Of a stretch of 37,631 nt of DNA, positions 32,395-37,631 are shown piece after piece. Below the pieces are notes generated by a model. That model was not told where the DNA came from and ran no database searches. It saw only the letters and a list, made by a program, of their open reading frames with translations. Origin of the DNA: Trileptium ribeirensis (lineage: Eukaryota; Nematoda; Enoplea; Enoplida; Thoracostomopsidae); the NCBI GenBank assembly GCA_030248225.1, contig JASANE010029042.1, forward strand, positions 1 through 37,631, in the 5' to 3' direction. The translations under genes and the position numbers were made by a program. How positions within the stretch are numbered: position 1 is the stretch's first letter; each line of letters starts with the position of its first letter.

Positions 32395-34325
32395 ATTTCA
32401 CAAAATTGTATAATGTCCCCTACAACAACCTTCGGCGGCGGTACCAAGGAACAGTAGCAACCGGAAATCGATTGGTAGGAAAACCGTGCTTAACAGTGAA
32501 CAAGAATTAGAACCCACGCGAGTGATATCAGTCTCTATGTTACGGAGTAGGAATGGCTTACCAAAGCAATTTTATGCAAAGTGACTTGGCTTTTCAATAT
32601 TTATAATCGAGTCCCAACAATTTCAAAAAAGGCGGGTCACAAATCCTGGTGATATGAACTCAAAAAACGAATGGGTCTCTCACTTTCGGCGTGCTCAGAA
32701 TATATCGCGTGCCAGAGCAACTGGCCTTACAACTGACATCGTGGATGGATGGTTTCAAGATTACACCAAATTTTATCTGAAGCAAATCCCCTATAATAAG
32801 CCTCATCTTCTGTTCAACGTTGATGAAACAAGGATACAACCTGTTGTAAATGGGCAATTATATGTAGCAGAAACGGGTGTGAAGGATGTGCCAAGGTTGA
32901 CTCAGGGAGAAAGGGGACCAACCACTACAGTTCTAGGCTGTTACACCGCAGCGGGAGTTGTTATCCCGCAATTTATTATACATAAAGGCTCAACTACCGA
33001 ACGCGTGCAGAAAAATACGCTGCCGAAATCAAGAATACCCCGATGGTTGGGTCGTTACTACGCCACAGTCTGGGTACATAAACGAAGAGCTCTTCGAAAA
33101 GTGGTTCGACCATTTCCTCAGACATCGGCCAAATCCAGAGCCTGGTGCTAAGACAATCCTTTTTCTAGACGGTCAAGGATCTCACACAGCTAACACTCCA
33201 ATTCTTTGTAAGGCCGTATGCAGTAACGTCGAAATTAAACTGTTGCCAGCTCATGGGACACATTGCCTACAGCCGTTGAATAAGTGTGTCTACAAAACTT
33301 TCAAGCAAGAATGGACGAAGGCTGTGGATAAATATAGCAGGAAAACCGACGGATCACCAATATCACGACGCTATTTCGGGGCTGTCCTGGCCGAAGCAAT
33401 GGAATTCGGCGGCGAAGCCTTGCTTAGCCGTTTCTGGTTTCAGATCTACTGGTTTATGTCCGCTTAACGCATCTGCAGTTGATCGAACAAAGCTAAGAAT
33501 AGGGAAAATGCTTCAAGATCGTCTTATAGAATCGGACGACAGTGGAGGGGAAATAGCTGAACATCATTCGGGAGAGCCGTCGCATAACAGTGAACCGGAC
33601 ACGATGTTTCCTTATGTTACTACCGCTGAAAGCACAAATGTGCATGTCACTTTCTCAAATGTTGTATCTTCAGAAAGCTTTGTGCACTCTTCAGATACTT
33701 ATGTTATTAATGCAATCTTCTCTTCTAAATCGCCTGCCGTTTCAACATCAACCACACGGACCACATTAGCGTTTTTACCATTACAGGCAGCTATCCTTTC
33801 GACACATGCGCAACACGTTATTGTTAGTGTAAATCGACACTGAACCAAAGAAAGATACTGCATTGATAGTCCTAGGCTTACAGACATATCAGCTTGTTAC
33901 GTTGAACAGCAGCAACCTGTCCCTTTAACCGGGAACGGCGACATGGCGCAGAATCTTCTTCGACGATTCGTTTTATGTAGTATCTGAAGAAATAGTACCA
34001 GCCAATCCAGCAGCATATGGCAAAATAGTCAGGTCGAATCAAGAACTTAACTCCACGTTGCCTCAACGCACCTTGCCGGTCGCCGAAAAATACTCAACCG
34101 TCTGAAGCAAAAGAAAAACAGAACTAGCAGTGGAAGCAACATTAAGTCCCAGGTACCCTCTACATCTTCCGATACTAAGAACGAGCAGCAGAAACCAGAA
34201 TGTCAATGTGCAGTATGAGGTGGATTGTACGGCGTGGGTGGTGCGGCAGTGGATAAAATGCGACGATTGCGATGTATGGCGACATAAAGACTGCGGCGGT
34301 GTTGCTACGAAAAGGTTCTTTTTTC
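32395..34325 (+). pseudogene. Right-arm pogo-like DDE transposase with PHD finger, broken
   Basis: This mirrors the left copy: psq-domain end, CENP-B-like segment, then NVDETRIQP (Asp codon 32822-32824), FLDGQGSHTA (Asp 33168-33170) and HGTHCLQPLNKCVY (Asn 33279-33281). The Ser/Thr-rich C-terminal part and WIKCDDCDVWRHKDCGG follow. The spacing from the second Asp to the Asn is 36 residues. The Asn and the TGA at 34216-34218 (in place of a zinc-ligand Cys) are shared with the left copy. Private lesions include a lost A after GTGCAG near 33010 and a badly diverged stretch at 32525-32645 that removes the CENP-B-like frame. The segment RARATGLTTDIVDGWF is better preserved here than on the left. 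It has no N-terminal exon and no evident promoter. Confidence 0.93.
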
Positions 34326-34394
34326 CAATAAATGTATGTAAAATAACATACAATTGTGTTTTCTCTCATTATTTGTGTTTTCTCTCAGTTTATT

Positions 34395-34740
34395 TTGATA
34401 TTTGTTGAAATTTAGCTGCAGTGCTTCGAAAATATTTGTTAGTTTACAAGACGAATTAGTATTGTTCCGAGCGCAAGTATTGTCATCAAGTGTGCGATTC
34501 CCAGTGTTTTATGAAAAGCAGACGTGATCGATAATATACTGTGGAACTTTTGTGGTAATCAGCATACTTATTTTTGATATTTGTGTCAATTTAGCTGTTG
34601 TGCTTCAAAAATATTTAATTTACAAGACGAATTTATCAGTATTGTTCCGAACACAAATCATCATGTATGCAATTCCCAGAGTTTTATGAAAGGCGGACAT
34701 GATCGCTAATATAATGTGGAAGTTTTGTGGTAACGAGCAT
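34395..34740 (-). repeat. Diverged 175-bp tandem pair, right arm
   Basis: Mirror copy of 28089-28440, showing the paired blocks TTTGATATTTGT, TTACAAGACGAATT, AGTATTGTTCCGA, GTTTTATGAAA and TTTTGTGGTAA twice. It sits downstream of the transposase zinc finger. Confidence 0.8.
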
Positions 34741-35170
34741 ATATTGTAAAAAACTAAAAATATAAACACGGTTACTGAGATATTCTGGCCCTGTGCAACT
34801 GCTTGCAACGAACTTAAGATACATAAAGTCCTAATATCGACGCGATCCACTTTAGGCAAAGTGTGATCCACTTTGGGAAGTGAAGGGTCCACTTTAGAGC
34901 ACGTTTCTCATTGTGGTTCATGCCTAGGTTTTTCCAGATTAAACCGCGATTTCTTTTCAGTCAACCAACCGAATGGGTTCTAAATTTCACGACATTACAG
35001 TAATCTATGGCTTAACTATCCTTAGTAATTTGGCTAATCTGCGACTTTTGGTTATCAATATATTTGGCAATAAAATTTTATTATATTTTTGTTTCTTTTT
35101 GACAATTTAAAAGTGACTCACTTTGGGCGCATTTACTATATTCAGTATGAAGTTTTTAAGGTATATTTTC

Positions 35171-35172
<2 letters not shown>

Positions 35173-35208
<36 letters not shown>
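35173..35208 (+). repeat. Run of 36 A bases
   Basis: An uninterrupted homopolymer with no counterpart in the left arm, at the place where the left arm has a 40-bp tandem duplication. No retroelement body adjoins it, so it is not an obvious SINE or retrocopy tail. Slippage or an assembly error is likely. Confidence 0.95.
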
Positions 35209-35210
<2 letters not shown>

Positions 35211-36002
35211 ATAGATTTTTGTATTTACTAGTGAAGAAGTATTTTAATGTACATAAAAGAACATTTTATATATTCAAAAATTTTCTTGATGTTAAGAATA
35301 CTGTAGATTCTGCACTCAAAATTTAACAAGAAATATTTCTTTTAACACTATTCAGTAGTAACATTAACAGTGCACAGAAGATTTCAAATATCAAATACTA
35401 GCTTTTTACTAAAATATTGAACGCGAGAATTTAGCGAACTGTCCATTGCAGCCATAAATAATAAAAGTAAAAACCGTGCAACTATAATTGGTAAATGTAG
35501 ATTAACATAAAAACTCGATTTTAGCTATAAATTATGTAACGGATGAGCTAGGATAGTCATGCTCGAGAAAACTTAATATCCAGTTTAACTCCCAAAAGTA
35601 AAGATGAAATGCTTTCTGTTCTCAATATTCTAATCCCGCAGTTTAATCAGAACTGTGATACTATAATAAGGCTAATGACATCTCAGAGCCGTCATCGTGC
35701 GTAGTTGCGGGGCAGCCAGCACCGGCAGCCCATTCAACCTAAAGCTGGATTTTTTCTAACCAGAACACTTAACTCATTTCACACTTGCTTGTTTCGCTGT
35801 AACAATAGGACAATGAACTGTTATACTAATGGTTGCTATCATTTTGAGACACCGTGAGCTCTTGAATTTTTAAAGTCATACAAGGATTTTGTTTTAAAAA
35901 TTGAAAATTATTTAGAATTTATCTCTAAATTCACTGTTGGGGGCATTCTCTGAAAAATTACCTCTGGTTTAACAGCCGGATTCAGCAGCATGTAATTCTT
36001 TT

Positions 36003-36302
36003 GTCAGCATGCATAGTCGAATCCTGTATTTTTTATGAATTTAGATGAAATTTTTGTTTACTACTGCCTATATACTAATTATCAGGCACCCCAACCGAAG
36101 ATCTGATCTGAATATACGAAACCGCTGCTATGATTTTGAGATATCGCGCTCACTACTTTTAGCGCCATGCAAAGGTTTTGTTATAAAAAATATTATTTAG
36201 ATTTATCTTTAAAGGATTTAGTTATGGGTATATTGCCGGAGTCGTCTGTGTCGGGTTTGACGGCCGGATTCAAGTAGACCATAGGATGTCTTGTCAGCAT
36301 GC
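36003..36302 (-). repeat. Diverged 290-bp repeat pair in the right arm
   Basis: GTCAGCATGC occurs at 36003 and 36293, with corresponding flanks. This mirrors the pair at 26191 and 26482 in the left arm. Confidence 0.7.
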
Positions 36303-37545
36303 AAATCTGTACCCTGGATTCTTTTATGGTCAAAGGGGTGTCCACTAGTCTATTATCCAGTTATCAGAGCCATGGCCACTGAGATGCAATCTCACATACA
36401 GTAGTAAATCGGCATCGATGTGGTAAGTTCTTGAGCAGAGTGATTGAAAAATCCATTAGAGGAGCATGACTTGCGAATTATGAGACATACAGGTACGATA
36501 CTGCTGTTTTTATTTGTCGAAGGAAAATCAAACTTGGTTATGGACTTCCTATGGCCCAAAATTATTTACCCACGAGGAACTAACACTTCTCATGTTATTC
36601 TGTACTCGTACATATTTATGGTACTTTATAGTATTAGGCTTGTGCCTCATTCTTGAGTAATAAATTCCCCAACTTGTGGCATTCGGTACATGAAAATATT
36701 ATAAAAGACCTATTAAATTTGCAACTTTCCCCTTTCTATTTCCGAACTCGTAGTCCTATCGTATGGCTGCATAGCTCAGTATAGCATTTGATTTTGGGTA
36801 GTTCACACACCAGTTTTATTGGCCACAATGTGTAAGTCAGCATGCATAAATGTGCGGCAGGCCGGAGGAAGCTCGACGCCTTCGCAACCTACAAAGCCTT
36901 AGTTACAGATTTGAGTACCTAATTTGAATGTCGACGATATGTAAATTGATTAGGGAGATACTGCGGTTTACGAGAGCTACCAAACTTAACGTCGGGTACC
37001 CGGGTAGTTAACCCTTTCGTTCGTATATTGACGAATTTGGTGCAGCGTACAATACATGATGAATGAATTGTCGAGTTTGTCGTTCGGTGTGCGTTTGTAC
37101 GTGCATTATTATTCGTTCATCTTATGATGTCCCTTAAGGATAGAGCAACTGCTCCTAAATAGCGTAGTAGGTAGCGGACAACGCTTGCACCCGAGCGATC
37201 TACAAATTTCTACAAGCTGCGCCTTGGTTTAAAAAGGAAAGGGTTAATAAAAATTTAGACTGGTACACAATTAACCGCTTCGTTTGCAATCTCTTATTTC
37301 GGCGGGGGGTGCATGGTGCCATGGCCCAGCCTCAGGAATTTTAATTTTTTAGAATTTTAGCACAAAGAATCCGAAAAACTTTGAGGTTAACAAAATTAAC
37401 ATAAAACATCAAAGTATAATTTAAATGATAGGTAATAAAACACAAAAATAAGCCCAACAGGATACATACCGTGCGGGGTAACCGCTGGTGATTTAGCAAA
37501 TTTGTAGAGCTCTAAGCAAAGTGTAACATAAGACACCGGCGCGTT

Positions 37546-37631
37546 CGCTAAGAATACGAGTTTTGTCAATTTTGTTCCCATTTTAGAAATTGTCAATAGT
37601 TATAGGAACTGAACCTTAAGGTTAGACCAAA
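37546..37631. other. Outer flank of the right arm at the window edge
   Basis: It retains weak similarity in reverse complement to about 24895-24954, so the inverted repeat may continue at lower identity. Because the window ends here, the true outer boundary and any target duplication cannot be seen. A 12-bp palindrome AACCTTAAGGTT lies at 37613-37624. Confidence 0.5.

Larger units (their letters stand above)
31626..37545 (-). repeat. Right arm of the 12.6-kb palindrome
   Basis: This is the reverse complement of 24955-31190, beginning TGCTTTTGAATAAG and ending near GTAACATAAGACAC. It lacks the MITE present in the left arm and carries a private 36-base A run. Small indels relative to the left arm cluster at 32520-32660 and 33765-33960. 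These may be real decay or long-read noise. Outside 37545 the resemblance fades. Confidence 0.95.

Noticed and set aside
24955..37545. The whole palindrome as one giant transposon with 6-kb terminal inverted repeats
   Set aside because: Outer ends show no crisp termini or target duplication, and the pogo gene and other repeats inside have no relation to such ends. An inverted duplication of ordinary DNA carrying a dead pogo element fits better.
1..37631. CRISPR array, bacterial operons or prophage
   Set aside because: No regularly spaced direct repeats with unique spacers and no prokaryotic gene arrangement; introns and transposon types are eukaryotic.

Overview
This is a metazoan, probably arthropod, nuclear window: AT-rich, sparse coding exons with GT/AG boundaries, long introns and many decayed or non-autonomous DNA transposons. 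There are no bacterial operons. The only host gene I recognise is endophilin B (BAR-domain, SH3GLB-like), on the + strand. Two in-phase exons (12366-12455 and 13402-13502) encode the end of the BAR domain. They are followed by two alternative, phase-compatible terminal exons (14076-14280 and 16227-16287), each ending in a stop before any SH3 domain. The earlier BAR exons lie left of the window or were not recognised.

The left 12 kb is mostly non-coding and reads as intron. It holds a hairpin-rich minisatellite (998-1340) and three near-identical copies of a 119-bp unit with nested inverted repeats (8779-9135). Between 15.4 and 19.5 kb are a foldback MITE-like element (15457-16040), a 1.57-kb element with 28-bp terminal inverted repeats and an ATGA target duplication (17396-18961), and a 72-bp direct repeat pair. 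On the - strand are a compact unidentified 123-codon ORF (20450-20821), a tRNA-like SINE head (about 22250-22326) and a frameshifted hAT transposase of the ZMYM1-like type (23098-24740).

The right third is one structure: a palindrome of about 12.6 kb (24955-37545) with arms of about 6 kb around a 370-bp unique spacer. Each arm carries a broken pogo-like DDE transposase with a C-terminal PHD-type zinc finger, transcribed outward. The spacer holds the single remaining N-terminal exon, which belongs only to the left copy. Both copies share lesions: the third catalytic Asp is Asn, and a zinc-ligand Cys is TGA. The element was therefore inactive before it was duplicated in inverted orientation. 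A 329-bp PIF/Harbinger-type MITE sits only in the left arm, with a clean empty site in the right arm, so it arrived later. Such an inverted duplication could yield long hairpin RNA against the pogo family, comparable in architecture to maize Mu killer. That is inference.

Some frameshifts fall in homopolymers and the arms differ in patches, so unpolished long-read error must be excluded before reading too much into individual indels.
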